Assembly (NCBI RefSeq): GCF_000226115.1
Contig: NC_016460.1
Location: forward strand, 310,001 to 374,000
Length of the DNA: 64,000 bases
Direction of reading: 5' to 3'
DNA from: Thermothielavioides terrestris NRRL 8126
Lineage: Eukaryota > Ascomycota > Sordariomycetes > Sordariales > Chaetomiaceae
The notes under the pieces were generated by a model. It saw only the letters and a list, made by a program, of their open reading frames with translations, ran no database searches and was not told where the DNA came from. The stretch's first letter is position 1; each line of letters starts with the position of its first letter. A program made the translations under genes and the position numbers. This document shows, piece by piece, positions 49,801 to 61,265 of the stretch.

Positions 49801-52600
49801 CTATACTTTTATTATTATACTAAGTTCTATATACTATAAGACTAAAAGTGTCGAGATAGACTTCTAGAGCAGGGTATAGATACAATTGTCAACGTCTCTA
49901 GGTAGACCCTTATAAATCTAATGCTCTTAGAGGCTTCCTATATAGATGCTCTATATACTATCCTTAGTAACTTCGAAAATTACTAGAACTATCTTAGTCT
50001 AATTAGAGGAAAAGTCGTTAAACGTATTTATATTAGTATACAAAGCCTATATATAGACCTCTATATCTTTTAGTATAGTGGTTGGTCTATTAGACTTAAG
50101 AACACTAGACCCCTTATAGTCAATGACCTCGACGTTAGCGGAAATGCTCTATAGGTATACGATTAGAGCGTCTTTATATTTAGGCGAGATATAGACTAAG
50201 TCATTAAAGGTTAGACTAGTCTTCGCCTTTATCGTAGTATAGATCGTATCCTTTATATATAGAGGCAACGTAGTAACCTTCAACGTAGGCGGCTTAGACT
50301 ATAGCTCCTCTTTCTTTATACAATTCGCTATAGCTAGGTTCTTAAAGATAGTTATATAAGGAGGCTCCACTAGAGGTATAAGAGTGCTACCTATTTAGAA
50401 GTTATCTTCCCTTTCGTCTTTAGCGAACCAACGTTTAATAGGCGATATACCTTAAAGTATAGTCTCTACTTCCTTGTCTACTTCCTCCTTAGCTTTCCCT
50501 TCGGTCTAGTTAGAGAGAGGAAGAGGCAATTAGTGGAATTCATTAGCCTTTAGCATAGGCCGTAGAACAACCTTCTAAGTTAAGATACGACCTCCCTCTA
50601 ATAGAACTATATAAAACGACAACTGATTAGACGTTATATAATAGAAAGCGGAAGTAAACTTAGGCTCCCCTTTATATATAAGACGATTAATCGTTGTCTA
50701 GATAGTCGTAGGCTCCTAATACGGTTTAAGCTACTAGAGGTAGTGCTTATTTAGCACTAGGGATATATCTAGCCTAAACGAACGACCATTTAGGCGCTTA
50801 TACTCGCTATAATACACCTAGTATATAGGGTAGCTATTATACTATAGGCAATAGACTATATATACAAGGACAAGCTAGCCGATCTTGCCAACCTCTTATA
50901 CACTATCAACATCTACCTTCGTAAAGGTGATCGTCTTGGCTAGCGTATAGCCCTTCTTACTCCTATCGCCAAGGCAGTAGTCTATACCTTTACGATATAT
51001 TAGACCTATAGCTATAGCTTTTATAGCTTCTATATACTTAAGGACTATATAGTTAGAGTCACGTTAGAGTCACTATAATAGTAGCAATAGCTAGAGCTTA
51101 TAGGTCTACTATAGCTAGGAGGACAACTATCAATATATAGGCTAATAATAAAGCTAACGCGTCTCTCCTATAAGTAGCTCCACTATTGGAAATATATCTA
51201 GAGAACCTCGATCTCATTAAGAGTAGGATCGATTCTATATAAACGGAGGGCCTCGATCTTCCATTTAAACTACTTAGCGATCTTCTACTTCTAGATATAT
51301 AGACGCTAGAGCTAATTAGCTAGATCGTCGATGTTATTGGGCGTAGGTATAAGAGCTTTCTTTAGCTCCTCCTCTTCCTACTCCTATAGCTCAAGGGTCA
51401 TCTTAACAATAGGCGTAGCTAAAGGCGAGTAGTACTTCTATAGATCGATCTTACGCTCGTAGGTCTTAAGAAAGAGGTCTCCTACGTTAAGACCCTTCTA
51501 AAGAGTATCCTAAACGAACTTAAAGAAGTCTATCTACTTCGTAGTATAGATAGAGTCCTTATCGTCCTTCTTTAGAGTATACCAATAGTCTTTAAGAGCT
51601 ACCTAGATCTACTAATCAAGTATATACTATATAGTTAGAACGATTATATACTATAGCTCCTTATAAACTTTGATAAAGGCGATAATGTATATATAGTCGA
51701 TTAACTTAAAGTAGTTGTAGATAACCTTGTCGACTAGCTAGCATCTCTCTTTGATTAGATTACGAAGGTAACCTCCGTCTCTATATTACTTAGGATCGTT
51801 GCCCTTCTAATACTTTAAGAACTTAGCCTTAAAAGCTACCTAGGTCTCTTAGTCCTTTTTCTCCTAGTGACGGATAATAGGCTAGATCGTAGTGTTATAC
51901 TAAAGCTCGAACAGATATATATAGGTCTTGTCATTAGTAACCTAATGAGCCTTGTATATCTCTTCGAAAGTCTTAATCCAATGTGTAGCATTCTAACTAG
52001 AGAAGCGGCCCTAAAGGCTAGCCTTCGCTAGGGTCGGAAAGGTCGTGCCAAGCGTAGTAGCAAGAATATACTCGGTTATCTTCTTTAGAGCTTTAGCTTT
52101 GGAGAGACTTAGAAAGGCTATAAGACAAATACGTCCTTGGACTCTCCCTCAGAGGTTAGCGTCAAGATTAATAGTATTATAGAGGTCGATAGAATTCCTA
52201 GAGCTTCTATAGATAGTATATATATATATCGCTAGAGTCTAGTCATTAGACGCTTAGCTATCGTCTTTGAGAAAGGCAACGACTATATCGATAGACTATA
52301 AAAAGACTGATATATATACTTCTATAGGAATATCGACTCCTTTAACGTCTATCTAAAGGAAGAAAACCTTTTAAAAAGCTAGGTTCCTTTGGAATATATA
52401 GTCTAAACGCCTTAAAGGATAACTATAGGCTCTTTATAGATTACCTAGATACCCTTAGTAACTAATATACTAGACTTAACTAACGTAATAGCGGTAAAAG
52501 TATAGCTCCTAAGAAAAAAAGTAAAAGTCTATACTAAGACCTTATATCTAATATAAAATAATGCTAGATATACTGTTAGAAGGAGCTAAGTGTCGTAAAG
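49801..52600 (-). pseudogene. gag: F Gag
   Basis: A long minus-strand frame precedes the protease. Segments that read as protein include THWIKTFEEIYKAH near 51970, YLRNLIKERCQLVDKVIYNY near 51750, ERKIDLQKYYSPLATPIVKM near 51420 and EIEVLQIYFQQWSY near 51200. Closer to the protease it is rich in short acidic stretches (EEVDKEVETILQG near 50480). I do not see a clear zinc knuckle. The large size, near 900 codons, is unusual for Gag. The start codon is not identified. TAG/TAA stops. Confidence 0.55.
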
Positions 52601-53093
52601 GTATAGTCCTAAGCTCGGAAGCTCGTAAGTAGCTACTACGTTTAACTACTTTCGTAACTAGTTCGGCTAGACTAGAGAAGAAAATAATGATCGATGAAAA
52701 TTCTACCCCTATCTTTGTTTAGGAGGATAGAACTGTCGTCTTTCGATTAGGTTAGTGTTTTATAACCGCTATATCGATAATGACGAAGCCTCAATAGGTC
52801 TTCGAAGTGTTAGGGATAATGGGATATCTTTTCGATGCCCTATACCGTCTAGGCAAAAGAAGGTCTTCTAGGACAAGGTCTCAATAGACCCCTAGAACAT
52901 ATACGCCTCAATAGGTTTCTACACCTCCTAGAGATACCGGTATCGGTATACTAGAGACTCAATAGATCGGCTATATCGTCGTTGTATAGCTATTAATATA
53001 GTATTATATAGTTCTATAATCTTAGAAGACTTCGTAGTCTATACTATCCCGTTTAGATATAGAGCTAAGCTCCTCCCCGATTAAGCCTCCATT
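52601..53093 (-). other. F 5' leader with candidate primer-binding site
   Basis: On the minus strand the 5' LTR is followed by AATGGAGGCTTAATCGGGG. TGG starting 2 nt after the LTR is typical of a tRNA primer site, but I cannot name the tRNA. The remainder shows no coding frame that I can support. Confidence 0.4.
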
Positions 53094-53590
53094 TAAAATA
53101 GTATAAAACCTCTATACCAACCTACCCTACTATACCTAGGATTAAGCGTATAAGATAGCTCCTAAAGGAATATAGTATACCTCTAGACGGATAAAGATAG
53201 TATATATCGAGTAGTAGGAAGGATATCTCCTAAGAGGAAGACACGTAGCTTAGATACGTCTAGTAGGATATAGTAGAAAGATAAAAGACAATAAGAATAT
53301 AGTCAAAGCTCAATAGCTCGAATGCCTATCGTCTAGACAGAGGTAGAACAACAAAAGGAGAGGCTCAATAGCCTTCCTAGAAGAAGGAGGACCACTAACG
53401 TAGTGTCAACGAACGTATATTGACAACTGCTTAATGTCTTGCTTAATGATAAAGAAGATAGGCTTAGCCCACTTAAATACATATAATCAGAGGGCTAGAA
53501 CCCCTGACAACGAATGCAACGCTCTAAGATAAATAGAAAAGTAGAAAAACTAGGTCCCCCTATATCTAGGTAGTCTATTACCCTAATCCA
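53094..53590 (-). repeat. 5' LTR of F
   Basis: 497 bp. On the plus strand TAAAATAGTATAAAACC (TG mutated to TA) to CCCTAATCCA. D3 protease-region sequence resumes at 53591. Confidence 0.92.
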
Positions 53591-56500
53591 ATATAGCGAA
53601 TAGTATATTAAATCCTCCTAGGATACTATGTAGGCTAGCGATCTTTGTGCTATAATCGATAGAGGCCTAATATAGATCTAGGAAGTTGGCTCCTAATAGG
53701 AGGTTAGTAGGCAATTTATCTACTATCTAGGTAGACTAAGTGAACTTAAGGAGTGCTAAGCTAGTAGCAGTGACGCCTAGTAGGTAAATGACGAAGGTTG
53801 CCCACTAGGTAGGCAAGGTCTTTCCGATACTACAAATATAGCTGTTACAGTACTCAATTGAGTGTTTAAAAGTGCTTAGGAAGGTCTTATCGATGATTAA
53901 ACAGCTAGTACCTAGATTAAGGTAAACCTCAAGGTCTTTATAGTTAGGCTAAGCGTAGGCCTTGACGTATAAATAGGTATAGGCGCTATATAGGCTATCG
54001 ATATCTAAGTTAGCTACTTTAGGGGCCTCCTAGACTTCTAGGTTGGTAGCGAAGTCTACTATAGGGCCGAAGCCTTTAGCGAGTAGGATATTGTCTTTAG
54101 AGACGTCGTTGGTAACTGTGGTTGCCTATTCTAAATATTTGATAGAGCTAGAAGCGGCTACTAAGTAGACCTTTAGGTGTTTAAAGAGCTGGTTCTAAGA
54201 ATTAAATAGGGTATCGCAATATCTATAAGTTCGACGGCTAAGGTTAGCTTGATTAGCTTAATAGTAGCGAACGTTCTTAGGAATAATTGTTTTGCTATAG
54301 GTGCGGATATACATGTTGGTAGCAAGGACTATATCGAAGGTTTGATAGCACTTGTAATAGGTTAGCTTTGAATTATAAGCTATATAGGCAATATCCGATT
54401 TGTTAGTATCGTTGTAAATGGACGATTTGCAATCGGCTTCGGCTTTGTTATTAGCCTTCGAATTGGATAATGTCTTTAATTTAGTGTCGTTAATAAGGTG
54501 CGCTTAGTCTTAGATTTGATCGTTATACTTAGAATTATAGTTATCTAGGCGATATTTGCCGCTTTGGTTGCGATCTTAGTTATAGCGGTTATTATCGTAG
54601 TTCTAGTAGTCGTTGCTATAGCGATTGGCACGTCTAGAGAGCTTTTTATTAGACTTAGTATTGCTAGAAATGGTAGACTTGCTTATAAGCAAAGACTTCT
54701 TTAACTCTAGGAACTTGTTGTAAGCTATAGTAACAAGTGTAGGCTATACTTTTGTAATCTTATATATATAGTGCGTTAGAGTATACTTCGTTTTAGGCTA
54801 TAGAAGAAAAGATATAATAGTTGTATTTAAATAGTTGTAGATAGTGCTTATAGCGTTGTACTAGTTTAAATTGTTATAATTGATCTAGTCTACTATATAT
54901 ATAAAATGCAACTTCTTTTAGAAGAAGTTCATTAGAGCGTTGGAGTTCTCTACGATATGCCTAATAGTTAACTGTCCTTAGTTAAACTTGTTAATAGCTA
55001 CTTAGCGATCTATTGTAAAATGCTCTACTAATTAATCAAAGACTGTATAAAGGCCTGCTTAACGCTATTGCAAGCGCTTCTATATAGTGATTTCACTGTT
55101 CTACTAGAGGAGGGCTTGGCTAGCGAGAACTGTAGGTAGGAGGTATAGGATTTGCTAGGCTACATTGTAGCCAGTGTTAGGGTCTTCTAGAAAAGTTGAT
55201 AAATGCTAGATAAAGCAATAGATATTGGTAAAAATTATATTTTTACTATCTATAACGATGCCTATATCGTTAGGGTCCTTGTGACTAGGATTAAAAATGC
55301 TAATGTTATTACGTTTAATCTTGAAGGTAGAAATGGATTGGCTGTCTTTAGTATTAGCGGTATCGTAGGAATACTCTTGGTAACCGTGGTTCGGAGGAGG
55401 CTAGAAAGGTAGGCGGTTGTTCGGATAGTTGCCTAGGCGGCGCCTACTATCGCTGTTATCTAGGTTGTCTAGATTGTTTAGATCTTAGTTACTAGCGCTA
55501 GGGGGCCGCCTAAGAGGCGACGTAGCCTAGCGGTGGCCGCTAGGACGCGACTTAGCCTAGTGTAGGCCGCTTTAAAGCGATATAGCCTAGTGTAGGCTAT
55601 CCTATAGCGACTTAGCTTGATAAAGGTCGCTATTTAGCGATATGTTCTAGTAGTAGCTATCCAAGTGTACGTTATTAGGGTATATAATATAGGCTTGATA
55701 TACTAGTGGCGTGCCTATAGCTAGGTTGTAGGCTATACTAATGTTAATACCTTCTAGAGGGATAGGAAAGGCGGTTTATAAACAAGGTTATATATGCTAT
55801 ACTAGGGGAGGCGTATAGAGGCTTTTAAGTAGAGAGGCCGCTATTACAACTAAGCAGTAGCTCTAGGTCGAGGGGGCGCGTATTTATAGCCCTATAGTCG
55901 ATATAGAAGTAGCTAGCGGAAGCTCCTTAGCTAGAGCGGGATTAGCTAATAGGTTCTTACTAGCCAACTAAGTAATAGCGTTGTTAATTTTGCTTAGTTG
56001 ATCGTCGATATTATATATATATTAGGTAAAAAGCTCCTTTTGATACTAAGCCTATTATATAGCTTCTATATTGTTATTAGTAGTAGCCTAGAGGCGGTTA
56101 ATAGCCTTAGGTAAGCCTTTTAGACGTTGGTAGTAGGTCGTTAGCGTCTTTAGTACTTATCTAATATTAGCGATATCGCCTTAGAGCTTATTAATAGTTT
56201 TAACAGTGCCTTTAAGAAGAATAGCGTATACGCTAATGGTCTAGCTAAGCTATTTGACGAAAGGCCGATTAGTGCTAACCTTGATATACTCTAGGAGATT
56301 TAAAATATCTTCCGCTTCTTTAGGATTACTCTAGGTATCTTCGAAAGATAGCTCGTCGCCTAACTATATATTGTTAGGTTCCTCTTAGCTATAGTCGATA
56401 TTGCGATAAGTCTAATCCTTTGGAACTAGCGGCTCTAGAGCTAGAGGAATAAATCCTTTATATAGGGAGCGTATTATCTCTTTGATCTTCTTAGATATAG

Positions 56501-56630
56501 CAATATTGTATTTAGAGAGCTGCTTAGTTAGCGAGGAGGTATAAGAACAAGTGTTATAGCTATGATCGGCTATCTTGACTATCGCCTTGGTTTAAACTAT
56601 AGAAGCTAGGTCGAATAGGCGTATCATTGA
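53591..56630 (-). pseudogene. gag: D3 Gag and protease
   Basis: Resumes the D3 frame right of F. The protease region lies at about 53840-53920, equivalent to ASRSIIDKTFL in D1. Gag follows to the right on the minus strand: capsid block near 54900-55350, minisatellite at 55495-55665, coiled-coil region near 55960-56400, start near 56630. The plus-strand open stretch 55203-55412 is a shadow of the capsid block; D1 has the same shadow on its opposite strand. This copy shows the uninterrupted sequence that D0 had before element A entered. Confidence 0.75.
55495..55665 (-). repeat. GC-rich 30-bp minisatellite inside D3 gag
   Basis: Five to six consecutive units of 30-31 bp. They begin GCCGCCTAAGAGGCGACGTA, GCCGCTAGGACGCGACTTAG, GCCGCTTTAAAGCGATATAG, GCTATCCTATAGCGACTTAG and GTCGCTATTTAGCGATATGT. 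Each opens with a small palindrome. It has more units than D0 or D1. Confidence 0.7.
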
Positions 56631-57064
56631 CTAGTTTAATCGGCTAATTAAGGTCGATTAAGGATAGTCGACGAGGGCCTACTAAAAGGTTCGTCGGAGA
56701 GCTAAAGAAGAAGAAGGCGTTCTAATTGCTATTGGCCGTCGCCGCTATATAAGAAGAACTGTATAGTTGATTAGCTATTACTATCGACAATTAGGATCGC
56801 TACTATATAGACTGATCAATCGATGGTTGAAGATCGTAATCGCTATTGGTAGAACCGCTATGCGATCGAGGCTCTTCGATTGAACCGTCGTTCAAAGTAG
56901 ATTAGGTATTTTCAACGCTGTCGACCTCGTTAAGTCGCTACGCGAAGAAAGCGGGGGTTCAACTAGCTACTACTATTAGCAAAGCTACTATATAGACTAG
57001 TCGATTGATGACGATAAAAGAAGAAAATAATTAGGTCAATGATCTTATAGTCGTAGCTACCACT
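56631..57064 (-). other. D3 5' leader with primer-binding site
   Basis: On the minus strand, 2 nt after the LTR, the sequence is TGGTAGCTACGACTATAAG. This is the least mutated form of the family D primer site in the window. No coding frame supported. Confidence 0.55.
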
Positions 57065-57314
57065 TAATATAGAGAAGTGCCGTAGATACGTAGAATAACA
57101 AGATGTAGATTGATAATAGTAGTAGATCGAAGATCTAGGTGGTGGTACGCTAAGAAATATATGCCTGCAGGGCAGAATATGTACGTGCACCCCGCCTGCC
57201 TAATCGGGCCTAGCGTTGCAAAGTCTGCAACGCGGGGCGCGGGGCACCCTTATCTAATCTATGTACATAGACACAAAGGTCACATGACCCCCCTGTTCCT
57301 CCTGCCCTATATTA
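57065..57314 (-). repeat. 5' LTR of D3
   Basis: 250 bp. On the minus strand TAATATAGGGCAGGAGG to CTCTATATTA, flanked by ATTGG. Hairpin GCGTTGCAAAGTCTGCAACGC intact near 57214-57234. Open stretches through this LTR in both directions are by-products of the palindromic sequence. Confidence 0.92.
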
Positions 57315-57383
57315 ATTGGTAAATAGCTTAGGACCAGTGTTTAGTAATAGCTTATCTACTAACCTAGTTAGGCTATTAGTACA

Positions 57384-58065
57384 ATGTCTAGAGATTTAAC
57401 TAATCTAATAATCGGTTTATATATTATATAACTCCTTTATAAAGCTAAGGAGAGTCAAATTTTATTTAATTAGAAGTCCTTTAATAGTTAGGAGGACGAC
57501 GAGGAGTACGCCCTTTTAGACGATATTCGCTACAGTATTATATATCTATCGAAGAAGTTGGTTGACATTTTCTATACTATAGACAAGGTATATTGCTATG
57601 TCTATAGTATTACGTTGAATAAACGCTTTACAACTGACTAGCAACTAGCCTTTAAGGCTATAGTTGTTAAGTATATAGAACTTAACGTTTCTCTCTTTTT
57701 ATAGCCTAAGCGCCTAGATAATATATCTTCGTTGGCGGTAGGTCGCTCCTATCTATCTTTTAGGTTAGTTGCTAGGAATATTAATAGCGATTTAGTACCG
57801 ATATAAGCTAGAAGTATAGGACTTGAAGAGGGCTTGCCGCCTTCGTCCTAACGATATAGGCTATCTTACCTAGATATAGACGAAATACGATTTTACTAAG
57901 GAGTTGATCCTATTGTTCGCTAATAAAATTAGCGATCGTAAAAATGCTTTAGACCTAATAGAGCGGGTCTACCCACTCTATAAGTCGCTAACCTAGCGTT
58001 CTCTTATAGTTTAATCAGGGTTTTAGGGAAAGGGTCTAGCCGTTTTATCTATATATAACTATATA
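57384..58065 (+). pseudogene. G antisense gene, function unknown
   Basis: Plus-strand frame on the side of G pol nearest the 3' LTR, converging on pol. ATG at 57384 opens MSRDLTNLIIGLYII. An acidic patch follows near 57490 (EDDEEYALLDDIRYS), then KKLVDIFYTIDKVYCYVY near 57553, LNKRFTTDQQLAFKAIVV near 57615 and VPI.ARSIGLEEGLPPSS near 57800. Stops are TAG/TAA, mostly at likely Gln sites. It ends less than 100 bp from the chromodomain end of pol. No family recognised. An upstream exon could lie on the other side of D3. Confidence 0.5.
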
Positions 58066-58129
58066 AATTAATTTGTATATATTAATCTCTAGCTACGACC
58101 GAGCCGACCTAATATCGCTATATTGTATA

Positions 58130-60365
58130 TTGCTTAATACGCTTTAAGTGTCCTCCCCTCGCTTTCTTTTAGTAGTAGCTTTATATATTCGTCGAAACTA
58201 ATAGATTATCTACTATATATTTGCTATATCGTCTTTATAGATCTACTAGTTATACTTTAATAGCTAACCTACCTACTTTACTTAAAAGAATGTTTTATCT
58301 TCGATTTATTGTTTAGCCTATACTTCTTCGACTTCCTATTCTTTATTATCCTCTAGGTCTAGCATTGGTATCTAGGTTTCTTCGGCTATAGTTTATATAT
58401 ACTAGGGCTCTAACAAAGCTACTAGAAATATATTGTATAGCCTTATATACTTATATAGCAAGGCTAACCGATATACTAGCGATCCTACTTAGTCTAATAC
58501 TTAGAACGGCTCGACGAACTAGGGCTTTAGCTTTTTACTAGTCTTAAGTCTTAGATTCTAAGTAGACAACTTAACTAGGGCTCCCTTCTAGAACTCTATT
58601 GGCTTATATTTTTTGTTGTAGTACCGTTTTTAACTCGCTATAGCGTTGGCCTAGTGTCGCTCTAGCTATTAGCGCAACTTCTTAAGCTTCTTAATCCGTT
58701 CTACTACGTTAGGGTATAGTACCCTCCTTTGTCGAATATCGTCCTTAATACAATAGGAAATCGTAGGGTTATAACCTATAAGTGCTTAAAAAGGGGTAAC
58801 GCTAATAGTTGCATTGACGGAATTGTTATAAACGAATTTAGCTTTAGGAAGAAGTATTGCCTAAATAATAGGATTTGAAAAGGCGAAACATTAGAGGTAT
58901 TAGATAAAGGTTTAGTTTATTCGTTTAGTCTAGCTATTGGTTTAAAGATAAAATGCTATTAAAAGTCTATAGTTTACTTAGTTTAGGTAGTAAAGATTGC
59001 TCTAGAATTAGAAGGTAAAGACTAAGCTTCGATCGCTAAGATATCTATAAGGTACTCTATACTTAAGCTTAATCTTTCGATAGAGGAGTTCTACTAACTC
59101 TTAGCTATAAATAGAGGTCGAGATAGGGAAAAATCGACTTATCTTCGTATATTAGTCGACTATAACTAGGATTATATCCTTTTCGCTATCTAGTTATTCT
59201 ACTATAAGAAAACCTATAATAAAATCTATAGCGATCTTGCTCTAAGATTATATTAGTATTAGTAGTAATTAAAGGTTGCTATAAAGTCGATACCTCAATA
59301 GTTTCTAGTACTAATATACTAGGTAAATATTATAGTATTTGTTTACTTCTCTATCGATACCTAGCTAGTAGTACTTCTATTGTACTAACTCCTTAGTTCA
59401 GTTATAACCAAAGTATCCTACTAAGGGATTATTATAGTATCGCCTAAGGAGCTCTTGCTTTATAGCCTCCTTAGTAGAGATATAAAGCTTAGCTTAATAT
59501 AGTAGCTCGTTATTAGGTCTTAATTCCTACTTAGAGGTAACGTTAGTTCTTTGCTATAGAGTTTGTAGACGGTCTTTAATTCTTTATATTACTAGATCTA
59601 AGTTCTACAACTCTAGGATCAACTCTCTTATTGTTTTAGAAGGTACTAAGTTATATAGGGCTTCGCCTTATATATAAGTAGCTACAACCTTTCTAGTGAA
59701 ATGGTGCAAAACCTCTATACCAACCTACCCTACTACACCTAGGACCAGGTACACGAGATAGCCCCCAAAGGAATGCAGTGTCCCTTTGGACAGATAAAGA
59801 TAGTACGTATCGAGTAGTGGGAAGGATATCTCCTAAGAGGAAGACACGTAGCTTAGGTGCGTCTAGTGAGATATAGCAGAAAAACAAAAGACAATAAGAA
59901 TATAGTTAGAGCTTAGTAGCTCGAATGCTTATCGTCTAGACAGAGGTAGAACAACGAAAGGAGAGGCTTAATAGCCCTCCTAGAAGAAGGAGAACCACCA
60001 ACGTGGTACTAACGAACGTATATTGACAACTGCTTAATGTCTTGCTCGATAACGAAGAAGATGGGCTTAGCCCATTTAAATATATATGATTAGAGGGCTA
60101 GACCCCCTAGCAACGAATGCAATGCACTGAAACGATCAAAAAAACTAGGTCCCTATGTCTAGGTAGTCTATTACCCTAATTCACTAGGTACGATTTGCTC
60201 CTAACTAAGCAATTCTTTAAGTTCGTCTATACTAGGAGGCTCTTAAGTGCCCTACTTTACTAGCTAGGTAGTAACTGTCTAACATTTTACAACTATCTTA
60301 GGGCTAATATATAGTTAGCTCTCTATACTATTAGGTATCTAGTATCCTATACCTATCTATATAAT
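58130..60365 (-). pseudogene. pol: G Pol, C-terminal part: integrase and chromodomain
   Basis: Minus strand. From right to left: the RNase H-integrase spacer (60188-60365, cut by B2 and by the F solo LTR at 59697-60183), then the zinc-binding region near 59290-59400 (ELVQQKYYQLGIDREVNKYY). The core has IAIDFIIGF near 59215, YLSDRSLVFTF near 59030 and TNSQTKRINQTF near 58930, where the catalytic Glu of the usual NGQTERxNQ motif has become Lys. The C-terminal domain has YYNKKYKPIEF near 58600. The chromodomain is near 58200-58320 (EVEEVQAKQQ, KYNQQIYKDDIANI). RT and gag lie beyond B2. TAG/TAA stops. Confidence 0.8.
59697..60183 (-). mobile_element. Solo LTR of family F in element G
   Basis: 487 bp, TGAAATGGTGCAAAACC to CCCTAATTCA, matching the LTRs of F. 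Flanked by CTAG at 59693-59696 and 60184-60187. It retains TG and CA dinucleotides lost from both LTRs of F, so it is younger or less mutated. The open stretch on the minus strand here is not a gene. Confidence 0.88.
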
Positions 60366-60637
60366 TGTAACGTGCTGGCCTTGTGGCGTTCTGCAGACAA
60401 GCGTACGATGTTCTATTCAACTACCTTAAGGAAGGAAAAAGGAGAAGTACAGGCTACGGTCCCTATGTACAGAGTTTTTCAGGGGCTCGTAAAGTGGGTT
60501 CGGACCGACGTTATTCCGGGCGCGAGGCGGGCCTGCCACGGGTCCGTCCCGGGGCCACCACGGATCCGTCTTGGGGCCACCGTGGATCCTGGGCGCAGCC
60601 CCATATACCTAGCCCGGGTATAGCCCAGTCTATAATA
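60366..60637 (-). repeat. 3' LTR of B2
   Basis: 272 bp. On the plus strand TGTAACGTGCTGGCC to CAGTCTATAATA. It contains the 22-bp GC-rich units (about 60530-60600, CACGGATCCGTCTTGGGGCCAC). Overlapping open stretches at 60372-60703 come from its GC-rich composition and are not genes. Confidence 0.92.
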
Positions 60638-61265
60638 TACCCCCCCCGCCTCGTTGGGTGGCTGAATTGGAGTATATATAACGTCGTATCGAGCGTAGTT
60701 TAGGTCTAGCGTAGCGCTAGTCGTGACAGACGCTAGTACCTACTGTCCGGTTGTATAGCGCTTGCCTCGCTATTGGGGTAGTCTAGTGTAGTTGCCTATT
60801 GAGGCCTTGCCATTCGTAGCCGTCCTATTGCCTAGGCTCGAGTTGTTTGTTTATATCGCCTAGCAAGCCGCTAATTGGCCCTTCCTCACTTTGTATGTTC
60901 ATATATTATAACTACATTGCATTGGGCGTACCTACTAATTATATATGATCTAACCCCGTCTACTATCGTTTAAACCCCTTCTCCTATACAACTTGACTTT
61001 CTTGTATTTTCTTCCTATACTCAACGCGCGCTTCCCCTTCCTCTCCTACGATCTATTCTTCCCCCTTTTCGCGTAGTAACATCGTTCTCCCTATTCTACT
61101 TCGTATACGTTTCTTTTCTTTCACGCTCCTACCTTGTATCTGCCTACACCTTCGAGCACGCTGCTCGTTATCGCCTCGGCTTCTACAAAAGTCTCTTCGT
61201 CCCCCCTCTCGATAGCGATATAGTTCTAAAACTCGTCTACTATGTTTGTATATAGGAATGTCAAA
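60638..61265 (-). other. B2 polypurine tract and antisense-gene 5' region
   Basis: Starts with the C-run complementary to the polypurine tract (60640-60650). The rest has no trusted coding frame and corresponds to 10538-11165 of B1. It lies directly upstream of the antisense gene and includes pyrimidine-rich stretches near 61005-61110, as often seen upstream of fungal transcripts. A promoter here is an inference. Confidence 0.45.

Larger units (their letters stand above)
40562..53590 (-). mobile_element. Element F: 13-kb Ty3/gypsy element nested in D3
   Basis: Two 497-bp LTRs (40562-41058, 53094-53590). A purine tract on the minus strand abuts the left LTR, and gag-protease-RT-integrase read leftward from the right LTR, so the element is on the minus strand. 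ATAT occurs on both sides (40558-40561, 53591-53594), consistent with a 4-bp duplication. The related solo LTR at 59697-60183 is flanked by CTAG. About 4 kb between pol and the 3' LTR is taken up by a plus-strand coding frame, which accounts for the unusual length. Confidence 0.88.
36064..57314 (-). mobile_element. Element D3: complete family D element, split by element F
   Basis: 250-bp LTRs at 36064-36313 (3') and 57065-57314 (5'), flanked by ATCGG (36059-36063) and ATTGG (57315-57319). These duplications are identical apart from one C/T transition. Pol occupies 36380-40561 and gag with protease 53591-56630, minus strand. F lies between them. Without F the element is about 8.2 kb, matching D1. 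Confidence 0.9.
35073..60365 (-). mobile_element. Element G: Ty3/gypsy element, minus strand, split by D3, a solo LTR and B2
   Basis: Pieces in order: 3' LTR (35073-35728), a short internal stretch (35729-36063), D3, then an antisense gene (57384-58065), then pol on the minus strand (58130-59692 and 60188-60365). Continuity across D3 is shown by the ATCGG/ATTGG duplication. Across the F solo LTR it is shown by CTAG/CTAG. B2 begins at 60366, so RT, gag and the 5' LTR of G are beyond the window. Confidence 0.72.

Noticed and set aside
60372..60703. Two overlapping open frames of 83 and 106 codons
   Set aside because: They sit in the GC-rich, little-mutated 3' LTR of B2, where few stops arise. 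There is no homology to a gene.
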